DNA of 23,146 nucleotides from Dehalococcoidia bacterium (GTDB taxonomy: Bacteria; Chloroflexota; Dehalococcoidia; DSTF01; JALHUB01), in the NCBI GenBank assembly GCA_022865685.1, contig JALHUB010000227.1, positions 1-23,146 on the forward strand, written 5' to 3'. The notes below the pieces were generated by a model. It searched no databases. It had not been told where the DNA came from and saw nothing but the letters and a program-made list of their open reading frames with translations. How positions within the stretch are numbered: the stretch's first letter is position 1; every line of letters begins with the position of its first letter. Positions 7,623-16,397 of this stretch are shown piece by piece. Position numbers and translations under genes: made by a program.

Positions 7623-9019
7623 GACGGCGCCTCCCAGTAGGGGGCCGCGCCGCCGCGCTTTGCCAGCAGGCCGCGGACCTCCAGCATCGCCGTGTACGTC
7701 GGCAGGACGAAGAGCTGTTCGCCGGGCGGCGTCTCGCGCAGCGCCAGCGCCAGCGCCTCGTCGGTGCCCCGCACGACCGGCAGGTCCGACGGGAATCCGG
7801 CATACTTCAGTCGTAGCGCCATGTCCTCCGCGCGATGCCCCGAAACGATGGTCGATGCCGCGCCGTCCGCCAGCAGCTCGAAGTCCGCATCCCATATCCA
7901 CGACACGTCGCGGCCGTCGGCGATGTCGTCGTTCAGGAGCAGCAGCAGCCGCTTCTCGCCCGGCACGGCGGCGATGGTGCGCAGCACCTGGTTGAGGCCG
8001 GCCGGGTTCTTGCCGAGGAAGACCTGGACACGCCGGCCGTCGATCTCGAAGCGCTCCTGCCGCCCGAAGGCCGCGTCGACCGCCTCGATGCCAGCCCTCA
8101 CGGTTTCGACGTCGAAGCCGAGCGCGAGGCCGCCGGCGAGCGCCGCCAGCGCATTGTAGGCGTTGTAGAGGCCGCTCAGCCTCAGCGACAGCGCCGTCTT
8201 GCCCTGTGGCGTCGCGACGCTAAGCGTCGTGTCGCCGCCCGGCTCCAATCGAATGCTCGTGGCGCTCACGTCGGGCTGCGGACGTGACTTCTCGCAGCCG
8301 GGGCAGCGCCAGTGCCCGACGTGGCCGTAGAAAAGGGTGTCGTAGACGTACTCGCTGCCGCAACCGGCGCACCAGCGCGAGTCGGCGGCGTGCTCCGGAC
8401 CAGCGAGAGCCGCCGAGCGGTCGTCGACGCCGTAGAAGATAACCGGCCCGCGCGCCGATTCACGCAGCGCCGCCACGGACGGGTCGTCGGCGTTGAGCAC
8501 AGCTATCCTCGACTCCGGCGCCGCTTCGAGCGTGCTGCGCCAGCGCGCCGCTATCGAATCGACCTCGCCATAGCGGTCGAGCTGGTCGCGGAAGAGGTTG
8601 GTGAAGATGAGGACGCGCGGCTTGATAGCGCGCACCGCCTCCGGCAGCGTGGCTTCGTCGACCTCGAACACGCCGAGGCGCCGCTCTGCCTGCGACAGCC
8701 GGCCCAGCAGGCCCGCGCTGTCGAGCAGGGCCGTCGCGACGCCGCGCATCAGGTTCGAGCCGCTTCGGTTGTGCAGCGGGGGGTATCCCGCCTTCGCGGC
8801 GACGCTGCTGAGCATGTGGGCGGTCGTCGTCTTGCCGTTTGTGCCGGTGACGATGATGGAGCCATGGCCGAGCTGCGCCGCCAGCCTCTCGACCAGTCGC
8901 GGCTCGACTTTCTCAGCGACGACGCCGGGGAGCGCCGTACCGCCGCCCCGTCCGAAGGCGCGGCTGGCGGTGCCGGCAAGCTTGCCGGCCGCTATCGCTG
9001 CCACGACTCTCAGGGACAT
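7619..9019 (-). CDS. murT: MurT: Mur-ligase-like subunit of lipid II isoglutaminyl synthase
   Basis: The 466-residue protein is the ATP-dependent ligase partner of GatD that converts the alpha-carboxylate of D-Glu in lipid II to the amide. The P-loop GTNGKTTT is at 59-66, the Mur ligase core follows, and a four-cysteine zinc ribbon typical of MurT is present (Cys217, Cys220, Cys239, Cys242). The C-terminal DUF1727 domain carries GKNPAGLNQ and DVSWIWD (371-377), the latter holding the Asp needed for activity in characterised enzymes. I chose the ATG at 9019 (MSLRVVAA) because relatives start there and an AGAGGA site lies eight bases upstream; an ATG at 9064 in the same frame is possible. It lies 64 bp downstream of copA on the same strand. 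Confidence 0.95.
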   Translation of the reverse strand: MSLRVVAAIAAGKLAGTASRAFGRGGGTALPGVVAEKVEPRLVERLAAQLGHGSIIVTGTNGKTTTAHMLSSVAAKAGYPPLHNRSGSNLMRGVATALLDSAGLLGRLSQAERRLGVFEVDEATLPEAVRAIKPRVLIFTNLFRDQLDRYGEVDSIAARWRSTLEAAPESRIAVLNADDPSVAALRESARGPVIFYGVDDRSAALAGPEHAADSRWCAGCGSEYVYDTLFYGHVGHWRCPGCEKSRPQPDVSATSIRLEPGGDTTLSVATPQGKTALSLRLSGLYNAYNALAALAGGLALGFDVETVRAGIEAVDAAFGRQERFEIDGRRVQVFLGKNPAGLNQVLRTIAAVPGEKRLLLLLNDDIADGRDVSWIWDADFELLADGAASTIVSGHRAEDMALRLKYAGFPSDLPVVRGTDEALALALRETPPGEQLFVLPTYTAMLEVRGLLAKRGGAAPYWEAPS

Positions 9020-9083
9020 CACGTGCTTCCTCTTCGCCGGCCTCAATCCGCACAGGGCGGGCATCTTGCCTGCCGCTTTTAGT

Positions 9084-11384
<2,301 letters not shown>

Positions 11385-11394
11385 GATGGACCGC

Positions 11395-11661
11395 CTACTT
11401 GTTGGCCAGCTCGTACAGCTCCCTCAGCTCCCCGACGACCTGCTCCTCGCGGCCGTCGCGGATCCCCTCGACGACGCAGGTGCGCAGGTGGCCCTCCAGC
11501 ATCAACTGCTCGAGCTTCTCGATGGCGCGCCGCACGGCGAACGACTGCTTGAGGATGTCTACGCAATACGCGTCCTCCTCGATCATGCGCCGCACGCCGT
11601 TGAGGTGGCCCTCAATGTATCTGAGCCTTTTCAGGCTTTCCGCGCGGGTGGAGTCCTGCAC
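11395..11661 (-). CDS. csoR: CsoR-family copper-sensing transcriptional repressor
   Basis: The 88-residue all-helical protein matches the CsoR/RcnR/FrmR family (DUF156). The Cu(I) ligand set Cys-His-Cys is visible: Cys33 in AYCVDIL, His58 and Cys62 in GHLRTCV. The family signature around RYIEGHLNGVRRM (14-26) is kept. The protein should bind DNA as a tetramer in the absence of copper and release it when Cu(I) binds. The start is GTG at 11661 with a strong AAGGAGG seven bases upstream. The adjacent copA confirms copper rather than nickel or formaldehyde as the signal. A consensus-like promoter and a G/C-rich dyad lie directly upstream. Confidence 0.95.
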   Translation of the reverse strand: MQDSTRAESLKRLRYIEGHLNGVRRMIEEDAYCVDILKQSFAVRRAIEKLEQLMLEGHLRTCVVEGIRDGREEQVVGELRELYELANK

Positions 11662-11690
11662 CGTCCGCCCTCCTTCAATCTACCTGTTGC

Positions 11691-11714
11691 ACCCTACCCC
11701 CATGGGAGGGGTTC
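11691..11714 (-). promoter_or_regulatory. Probable CsoR operator
   Basis: ACCCC (11696-11700) and GGGGT (11708-11712) form a dyad around a CATGGGA centre. This resembles known CsoR operators, which are G/C-tract palindromes with TACCC and GGGTA-like arms. It lies just downstream of the -10 element, over the expected transcription start, where bound repressor would block initiation. CsoR binding is inferred from position and pattern. Confidence 0.7.
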
Positions 11715-11720
11715 ATTCTC

Positions 11721-11749
11721 ATTATCGACCCCCCGGCAACGCCTGTCAA
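11721..11749 (-). promoter_or_regulatory. csoR-copA promoter (sigma70-like)
   Basis: On the minus strand a perfect TTGACA (11744-11749) is followed after 17 bases by GATAAT (11721-11726), which differs from TATAAT at one position. The predicted start near 11714 gives a leader of about 50 bases before the GTG of csoR. It is the strongest promoter match in the window. Confidence 0.8.
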
Positions 11750-11766
11750 GAGGGCAGGACGAGGTA

Positions 11767-11794
11767 GTAGGGGCGCACGGCCGTGCGCCCCTAC
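11767..11794. repeat. 28-bp perfect palindrome (REP-like element)
   Basis: The arm GTAGGGGCGCACGG is followed at once by its exact reverse complement CCGTGCGCCCCTAC, with no loop. It stands between the tail of a hypothetical gene and the csoR promoter. Similar palindromes that begin GTAGGGGC occur as dispersed repeats in many high-GC environmental genomes, as far as I recall. It could also end transcription of the minus-strand hypothetical gene, although no T-tract follows. Confidence 0.75.
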
Positions 11795-11910
11795 ACGATT
11801 CGCGGCGGATGCGGAGCCCCGCTGCTACGGCCTGTTCGACGTCCCTGGGCGAGCGGGTGGGAAGATCGTGGCTCATGATGCGGCAGGCGGCAGCGGGCCC
11901 CGTCAGGCTT

Positions 11911-12012
11911 TCAGACTTGCCTCATGCTAAGGCTGTGGACGTCGCCGCTGAACGTGATTTCGAACTCGGCGGTGACCGGCTCGCCGTTGTCGCAATATAC
12001 ACCCAGCCTTAC
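11911..12012 (-). pseudogene. Displaced 3' tail of the hypothetical gene at 12009-12527 (apparent frameshift)
   Basis: In the -1 frame relative to the upstream hypothetical gene, 33 codons read as convincing protein (VRLGVYCDNGEPVTAEF and onward) and end at a TGA at 11911-11913. Codon third positions are strongly G/C, unlike the other frames. There is no ATG of its own at the junction. Adding one G to the GGG at 12012-12014 would fuse it in frame behind GQVIG of the upstream gene and give a 205-residue protein. It is therefore read as the lost C-terminus, through either a real mutation or an assembly/sequencing indel. Confidence 0.6.
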
Positions 12013-12527
12013 CCGATGACTTGTCCTGCCTCGAGAGTCTGAGGGAAACCCGGACGTGCGTTGAGATCGGTCCAGATGGTGGCGACTTCTTTGTTGTCAT
12101 CCGTCGCCACCACAACGGCAAGGAACTGAGACTCCCCCCGGGCCAAGTCTAACGGCTCAAGACTCTGCCCTTCAGGCATGTCCGCCCACTTCAGCGGCAT
12201 CGGATCGCGATCTTCGCGCAGCGACCCGTCCGTTCTATAGACCTCAATCATCCTGCCCCGGCACCATTTGGCGGTACTGCGCCCTCTGTTCGTAACCTTC
12301 ACTCGCACCCAATGCGCCATGTGCCCTGACTGAAGGCTCGTGTCGCGGCAATAGGGCTCGCGTGGTTCATAGTCGATATTGATGTTCGGCCTTAGCCAGC
12401 GGGTGCGCATCCAAGGGGCCACGAGGCCGAGAACGAGGGCCACGGCAGTAGCGCCAATGGTACCCCCTGCTATTAGCCATTCCCTAATCGATTCCTCGCG
12501 GGTTGTCTGCAGGGCGATGTCCAGCAT
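12009..12527 (-). CDS. Hypothetical membrane-anchored protein (probably C-terminally frameshifted)
   Basis: As it stands the gene encodes 172 residues. One hydrophobic segment lies at about 17-40, followed by basic residues (MRTRW), which predicts a single N-terminal anchor with the rest in the cytoplasm. The remaining 130 residues look like beta-rich sandwich strands (HWVRVKVTNRGRSTAKWC, GRMIEVYRTDGS), as in uncharacterised membrane-tethered proteins. I do not recognise the family. The ATG at 12527 lacks a ribosome site, but TAGAAT lies six bases upstream, which would suit a leaderless transcript. The stop at 12009 interrupts what looks like a beta strand, and the reading continues in the next frame to 11911. 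It lies 120 bp downstream of the tatA-like gene on the same strand. Confidence 0.7.
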   Translation of the reverse strand: MLDIALQTTREESIREWLIAGGTIGATAVALVLGLVAPWMRTRWLRPNINIDYEPREPYCRDTSLQSGHMAHWVRVKVTNRGRSTAKWCRGRMIEVYRTDGSLREDRDPMPLKWADMPEGQSLEPLDLARGESQFLAVVVATDDNKEVATIWTDLNARPGFPQTLEAGQVIG

Positions 12528-12592
12528 GAAGGCATTCTATCACGGGCCAGCACCGGACCGGCGATCGGTGATAAGGCCGCTAGGAACGCGAA

Positions 12593-12622
12593 GGCCGCCG
12601 ACCCATTACGGCGTCGACGGCC
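12593..12622 (-). terminator. Imperfect stem-loop downstream of the tatA-like gene
   Basis: GGCCGCCGAC (12593-12602) pairs with GTCGACGGCC (12613-12622), with one non-Watson-Crick position and a 10-base loop. It lies 26 bp beyond the stop of the tatA-like gene on the minus strand. No T-run follows, so termination is only a possibility. Confidence 0.3.
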
Positions 12623-12647
12623 CCTCGATGCTATCCGTGCTGTCTCG

Positions 12648-12992
12648 CTAGACGCGCGCCTCCAGCGTGGCCCCGCACTGACCGCAGAAGCGGTTGCCCG
12701 GCGTGTTCGCCGTGCCGCACTTGTCGCAGACAACGGCCGGCGTCTGCTGCTGCACGGGCGGACTCTGTGCCGGCGGCGACTCCGCAGTCGACTGCGCCTG
12801 CGTTATCTGCTTCGGCTCGTCGTCTTCTTTGCTGGCCTTACGGAACTCGCGGATCCCCTTGCCTATCGCCCCACCAACCTCCGGCAGCCGGCCGACACCG
12901 AAGATTATGATGACCACGGCGAGGATCAGCACCAGCTCAATCGGCCCCATCGGACCAATTCCGACGAGCGGAGCCAGGCCTAGAAGCGGCAT
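12648..12992 (-). CDS. tatA: TatA-like translocase protein with C-terminal zinc ribbon
   Basis: The 114-residue protein has a short N-terminus, one membrane helix (about 16-31) and the TatA hinge FGVGRLPEVG followed by an amphipathic helix (GGAIGKGIREFRKASK). TatA forms the pore element of the twin-arginine pathway for folded proteins. After a Gln/Pro-rich linker (about 60-86) comes a four-cysteine zinc ribbon (Cys89, Cys92, Cys103, Cys106), which standard TatA lacks. I chose the ATG at 12992: GGAGGAGG ends nine bases upstream of it, whereas the same motif directly touches the ATG at 13001. No tatC is visible in the window. A divergent promoter region separates it from ilvE. Confidence 0.85.
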   Translation of the reverse strand: MPLLGLAPLVGIGPMGPIELVLILAVVIIIFGVGRLPEVGGAIGKGIREFRKASKEDDEPKQITQAQSTAESPPAQSPPVQQQTPAVVCDKCGTANTPGNRFCGQCGATLEARV

Positions 12993-13033
12993 AGTAACCA
13001 TCCTCCTCCGCGCCTCAAGAAATGCGCATCTAG

Positions 13034-13062
13034 AGCGTAACACCCCGCATATAGCGAGTCAA
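13034..13062 (-). promoter_or_regulatory. Candidate promoter for the tatA-like gene
   Basis: On the minus strand TTGACT (13057-13062) and TACGCT (13034-13039) are 17 bases apart. The -35 matches consensus at five positions and the -10 at only three. The predicted leader is about 35 bases and contains the GGAGGAGG ribosome site. Confidence 0.45.
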
Positions 13063-13108
13063 GAACGACACCTCCTCGCAGCGGGATGCGGCCGCCGAGC
13101 CCCGCGGC

Positions 13109-13138
13109 TTGCCAGACTCAACGCGCCTGCCCTATAAT
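13109..13138 (+). promoter_or_regulatory. ilvE promoter (sigma70-like)
   Basis: TTGCCA (13109-13114) and a perfect TATAAT (13133-13138) are separated by 18 bases. Initiation near 13145 would give a leader of about 28 bases carrying the AAGGAG ribosome site of ilvE. Confidence 0.7.
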
Positions 13139-13172
13139 GCGCCCTACCACCCTTCGGGAAAGGAGCTCGCGG

Positions 13173-14087
13173 ATGCCGACGCCCTACGCCTACTTCAAGA
13201 AGCAGTTCGTGCCGCTCGCCGAGGCCAAGATCGGCGTAATGACCCACGCCTTCAACTACGGCACCGGCTGCTTCGAGGGCATCCGCGGCAACTGGAACGA
13301 GCAAGACGAACGCGTCTACCTTTTCCGACTCCGCGACCACTTCCTCCGCCTCGGCCGGAGCTGTCGCATCCTGAAGATCGACCTTCCCTACAGCCCGGAA
13401 GAGCTGTGCGACATCGCCACGAAACTGGTCGGCATGTGCGGCTATACCGAAGACGTCTACCTGCGACCCATCGCCTATAAGAGCTCCGAGGTCGTCGGCG
13501 TGCGCATGCACAACCTGGAGGACGACCTGGTGATGTACGTCACGCCCTTCGGCCCCTACCTCGACCTCGAGAAGGGCATCCGCTGCATGACCTCCTCCTG
13601 GCGCCGCGTCGACGAGCTGTCGATCCCGGCGCGCGCCAAGGTCACCGGCATCTACGTCAACTCCGCCCTGGCCAAGACCGAGGCGCAGGAGAACGGCTTC
13701 GACGAGGCGGTCATGCTCGCCAGCGACGGCCACGTCTCCGAGGGCAGCGGCGAGAACATCTTCATCGTCGAGGACGGCACCCTGATCACGCCCTCCCATT
13801 CCGATAACATCCTCGTGGGCATCACGCGCGACACCGTCATCCGCCTGGCGCGCGAGGAGCTGGGCATCGAGACGGTCGAGCGCCCGATCGCCCGCGCCGA
13901 GCTGTACACCGCCGACGAGTGCTTCATGACGGGCACCGCCGCCCACGTCACCGCCGTCGTCGACGTCGACCGGAGGCCGGTGGGCAACGGCAAGACCGGC
14001 GCGATAACGGCCCACCTGCAGAAGCTTTACCTCGACGTCATCTGCTGCAAGAACAACAAGTACGCGGACTGGTGCACGCCTGCGTAG
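13173..14087 (+). CDS. ilvE: Branched-chain amino acid aminotransferase
   Basis: The 304-residue class IV PLP-dependent aminotransferase catalyses the last step of valine, leucine and isoleucine synthesis (and first step of breakdown) with 2-oxoglutarate/glutamate. The N-terminal YGTGCFEGIRG (29-39) is the substrate-pocket motif. The PLP lysine is Lys156 in ARAKVTGIYVNS. The signature VSEGSGENIF (188-197) and the phosphate-binding region LVGITRDTV follow, then FMTGTAAHVT. Length matches E. coli IlvE (about 309). The ATG at 13173 has AAGGAG seven bases upstream and a good promoter before it. The C-terminus ends with an unusual CCKNNKYADWC stretch after the conserved HLQKLY helix. It is followed after 11 bp by a membrane protein gene. 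Confidence 0.95.
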   Translation: MPTPYAYFKKQFVPLAEAKIGVMTHAFNYGTGCFEGIRGNWNEQDERVYLFRLRDHFLRLGRSCRILKIDLPYSPEELCDIATKLVGMCGYTEDVYLRPIAYKSSEVVGVRMHNLEDDLVMYVTPFGPYLDLEKGIRCMTSSWRRVDELSIPARAKVTGIYVNSALAKTEAQENGFDEAVMLASDGHVSEGSGENIFIVEDGTLITPSHSDNILVGITRDTVIRLAREELGIETVERPIARAELYTADECFMTGTAAHVTAVVDVDRRPVGNGKTGAITAHLQKLYLDVICCKNNKYADWCTPA

Positions 14088-14098
14088 CCGGCGACGTC

Positions 14099-14986
14099 AT
14101 GCAATTCCGACCCCTTCGCGCTACCGGCATCGCCCTCGGCGGCTTCGCGTCTGCCTGGGCTTTCGTCTTCGCAGCGCTGCTGCTCCTGCGCAGCGCGACG
14201 CAGCCGGTCTCCCTGTCGACCGTCTTCTGCTACCTGATCGCCGCCGTCTTTCTGGGCATCGCGGCGCTGGCGGCCTACTGGACGTGGGCCTGCGCCACGC
14301 TGCGCTACACCCTCGACCGGAACGGTCTCTCTATCCACTGGGGCTTCGTCCGGCAGGTGATACCCCTCGACAGCGTTAAGCGCCTGGCCCGCGGTGAGGT
14401 CATCGCCCTGCCGCGCATCAGCGGCGTCAACTGGCCCGGCTACCACGTCGGCCGCTCCGAGATCCGGGAGGTCGGCGAGACGCTCTTCTACTCGACGCAT
14501 CGCCGCCTCGCGGACATCGTCTACGTCGTGACGCCGTCGCTGACCTACGCCGTCTCGCCGCCGGATCCGCAGCAGTTCATCAGCGACGTCGAGTCGATGC
14601 AGAAGCAGGGCGCGACGGTGCCGCTCAAGCAAGTGCCGCGCCGGCAGCCTATTGCCGACCAGCCGTTCTGGCTCGACCGCTGGGCGCAGGGTCTGGCCGT
14701 CGCCGCCGTCGTCCTCTGCGCGGCCACCTTCGGCGTCATCTTCCGCAACTACGGCGGCCTGCCCGACAGCATGGCGATCTCCTTCCCACCGCTGGAGGTG
14801 GAGCGGATCGCCTCCAAGCATGAGCTCCTATCGCTCCCGACGACCGCCTTAGCGATCCTCCTGGTCGGCCTCGTCGCCGGCTTCGCGATTCGCGCCTGGG
14901 AGAGGCTGGCGTCGTACATGCTGCTGGCGTCGCTTGTCGCCGTGCAGGGCGTGTTCCTCTGGGGCGCTGGCGTCGCCGTCAGCTAG
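14099..14986 (+). CDS. PH-like domain membrane protein, function unknown
   Basis: The predicted 295-residue protein has two N-terminal membrane helices (about 8-30 and 41-63), a soluble domain (about 66-165), and three C-terminal helices (about 196-215, 248-265, 270-290). The soluble part (LRYTLDRNGLSIHWGFVRQVIPLDSVKRL, read in pieces) resembles bacterial PH-like domains that follow paired membrane helices. The NYGGLPDSM stretch before the last helices recalls DUF1648 proteins. No catalytic motif is seen. It starts 11 bp after ilvE with an ATG at 14099; no clear ribosome site is visible, so it may be translated by coupling. The neighbour gives no functional clue. The call rests on topology and fold resemblance only. 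Confidence 0.75.
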   Translation: MQFRPLRATGIALGGFASAWAFVFAALLLLRSATQPVSLSTVFCYLIAAVFLGIAALAAYWTWACATLRYTLDRNGLSIHWGFVRQVIPLDSVKRLARGEVIALPRISGVNWPGYHVGRSEIREVGETLFYSTHRRLADIVYVVTPSLTYAVSPPDPQQFISDVESMQKQGATVPLKQVPRRQPIADQPFWLDRWAQGLAVAAVVLCAATFGVIFRNYGGLPDSMAISFPPLEVERIASKHELLSLPTTALAILLVGLVAGFAIRAWERLASYMLLASLVAVQGVFLWGAGVAVS

Positions 14987-15000
14987 CGTTCCGCTCGACA

Positions 15001-15029
15001 TTGACAAGCCCCTAAGCGCACCTTACGAT
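15001..15029 (+). promoter_or_regulatory. Promoter for the HEAT-repeat gene
   Basis: A perfect TTGACA (15001-15006) is followed after 17 bases by TACGAT (15024-15029). The predicted start near 15036 gives a short leader with a GAGGAGG ribosome site before the ATG at 15060. The promoter indicates that the frameshifted gene behind it is, or recently was, expressed. Confidence 0.65.
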
Positions 15030-15059
15030 CGACCGGGTCCTTCTTCGAGGAGGCGCATC

Positions 15060-15333
15060 ATGTGGGTGTTCGGACGGCCGGATTGTCGAGAAGCTGAAGG
15101 AGAAGAGCGACATCAAGGGTCTTGTCAAGGCGCTCAGCCACCGGAAGCGCTCCGTGCGCGACGCCGCCGCGGCCGCTCTCGCTGAGTTGGACGATTCGCC
15201 CGAGGTGCAGGCAATCCTCTCCGAATTCCGCGACAATCCCGACCGCGCCGAGCTTCAACGTCGATCGCAGCGAATCGTTGACCCGGCGTCGCAGTATGAC
15301 CGCGTCGACGGGCACTTCGGCGGCTTCCAATGA
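15060..15333 (+). pseudogene. Small HEAT-repeat protein gene with a one-base frameshift
   Basis: A promoter, a GAGGAGG site and the ATG at 15060 lead into MWVFGRPD, then the frame is lost and would stop at about 15183. In the next frame, from GTC at 15085, 82 codons read VEKLKEKSDIKGLVKAL and SVRDAAAAALAEL, a typical HEAT-repeat helix pair, to a TGA at 15331-15333. Removing one T of the TT at 15083-15084 joins the two parts into a 90-residue protein starting MWVFGRPDVEKLKEK. Comparable short proteins with FG-P-VEKLK starts and HEAT repeats occur in Chloroflexota, from memory; they are thought to mediate protein contacts. The gene is either truly broken or carries a sequence error. It converges with a PiT gene four bases away. 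Confidence 0.7.
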
Positions 15334-15337
15334 CTGC

Positions 15338-16324
15338 CTAGCCGGGGATGAGGAGGGAGATCACAAAGCCCAACGCGAAGCAGACCGGGAACGTCAGCAC
15401 CCACGCCAGCAGAATCTCCTGCGCAATCCCCCAGCGCACCGCCGAGAAGCGACGCGTCGCGCCCACGCCTATGATCGCCGAGCCGATGGTGTGCGTCGTG
15501 CTTAGCGGTATGCCGAAGCGCGCGCTCACCGTGATCGTCACCGCCGCCGCCGTCTCTGCCGCGAAGCCGTGCACCGGCTGGAGGTGCGTGAGACGCATCC
15601 CCAGCGTCTTGATGATGCGATAGCCTCCCAGTCCCGTGCTGAGCCCCATCGTCGTCGCCGCGAGGAGGATCACCCAGATGGGAACCTCGAAGGCGCGATG
15701 ATAGTGGATTGCGAGCGCCATCGCCATCACGCCCATCGCCTTCTGGCCGTCGGCCGTGCCGTGGCTCCAGGCCATGAACGCCGCCGAGCCCAACTGGAGA
15801 AAGCCGAAGGTCCTCTGGACGAAGGCCGGGCTCGCCCGCCGCAACAGCCATGTCAGCAGCACCATCAGGATGACCCCGCCCAGTGCCCCGAAGACGACCG
15901 CCGCGCCGAGGCCGGTGAACACCTTCTCCCAGCCGCTGTACTCGAGGACGCCGAAGCCACCTGTCGTCGCCACGGCGGCTCCCGCCAATCCCGCCAGGAT
16001 CTCGTGCGTCTTGCTCGTCGGCAGGCCGAAGTACCAGGCGAACGTGCTCCAGACGATGACCGCCGCGCAGGCAGCTACTATCGTCTCCAGGTTGATCTGG
16101 TTGAGGTCAACGATCCCCTTGCCAATCGTCGCCGCCACGGCGGTCCCCGAGAGTGCGCCCAGGAGGTTGAACAGCGCCGCCATCGCCACGGCCGGGATCG
16201 GCGGCAGAACGCGCGTCGAGACGACGGTCGCGACGGCGTTCGGGGCGTCCGTCCAGCCGTTTACAGCCTCAAATCCAAGGATGGCGATGAAGGTGACGAC
16301 CAGAAAGGGGAAGGAGTCGACCAA
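15338..16324 (-). CDS. PiT-family inorganic phosphate transporter, copy 1
   Basis: The 328-residue polytopic protein has about ten membrane segments and both PiT signature repeats: NGWTDAPNAVAT near the N-terminus and SHGTADGQKAMG in the middle. PiT carriers import metal-phosphate or phosphate with a cation. In the second signature the usual HGANDGQK is HGTADGQK, with Ala in place of Asn. GLPTSKTHE and GIPLSTTHT are the paired family motifs. The start is a TTG at 16324 with an AAGGA site six bases upstream; it aligns with the ATG of copy 2. It lies 73 bp downstream of copy 2 with no terminator between, and should be the last gene of the DUF47-PiT-PiT cluster. Confidence 0.93.
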   Translation of the reverse strand: MVDSFPFLVVTFIAILGFEAVNGWTDAPNAVATVVSTRVLPPIPAVAMAALFNLLGALSGTAVAATIGKGIVDLNQINLETIVAACAAVIVWSTFAWYFGLPTSKTHEILAGLAGAAVATTGGFGVLEYSGWEKVFTGLGAAVVFGALGGVILMVLLTWLLRRASPAFVQRTFGFLQLGSAAFMAWSHGTADGQKAMGVMAMALAIHYHRAFEVPIWVILLAATTMGLSTGLGGYRIIKTLGMRLTHLQPVHGFAAETAAAVTITVSARFGIPLSTTHTIGSAIIGVGATRRFSAVRWGIAQEILLAWVLTFPVCFALGFVISLLIPG

Positions 16325-16397
16325 TAGGTGTCCTTCCAGACTCGCTGCTGACTTCGTGGAGCCGCGGAGTGGTCTGAGTGCCGTGCTCCTCGACAGC

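Noticed and set aside
7623..7901. N-terminal extension of GatD to an upstream start
   Set aside because: It is out-of-frame reading of the murT 3' end; the GTGA overlap start with GGAGG matches GatD relatives.
11694..11910. Minus-strand open frame across the palindrome and the csoR promoter
   Set aside because: It crosses the palindrome and strong promoter elements and shows no protein-like pattern.
13059..14015. 318-codon minus-strand frame opposite ilvE
   Set aside because: Shadow of ilvE with low-complexity composition; no ribosome site or promoter of its own.
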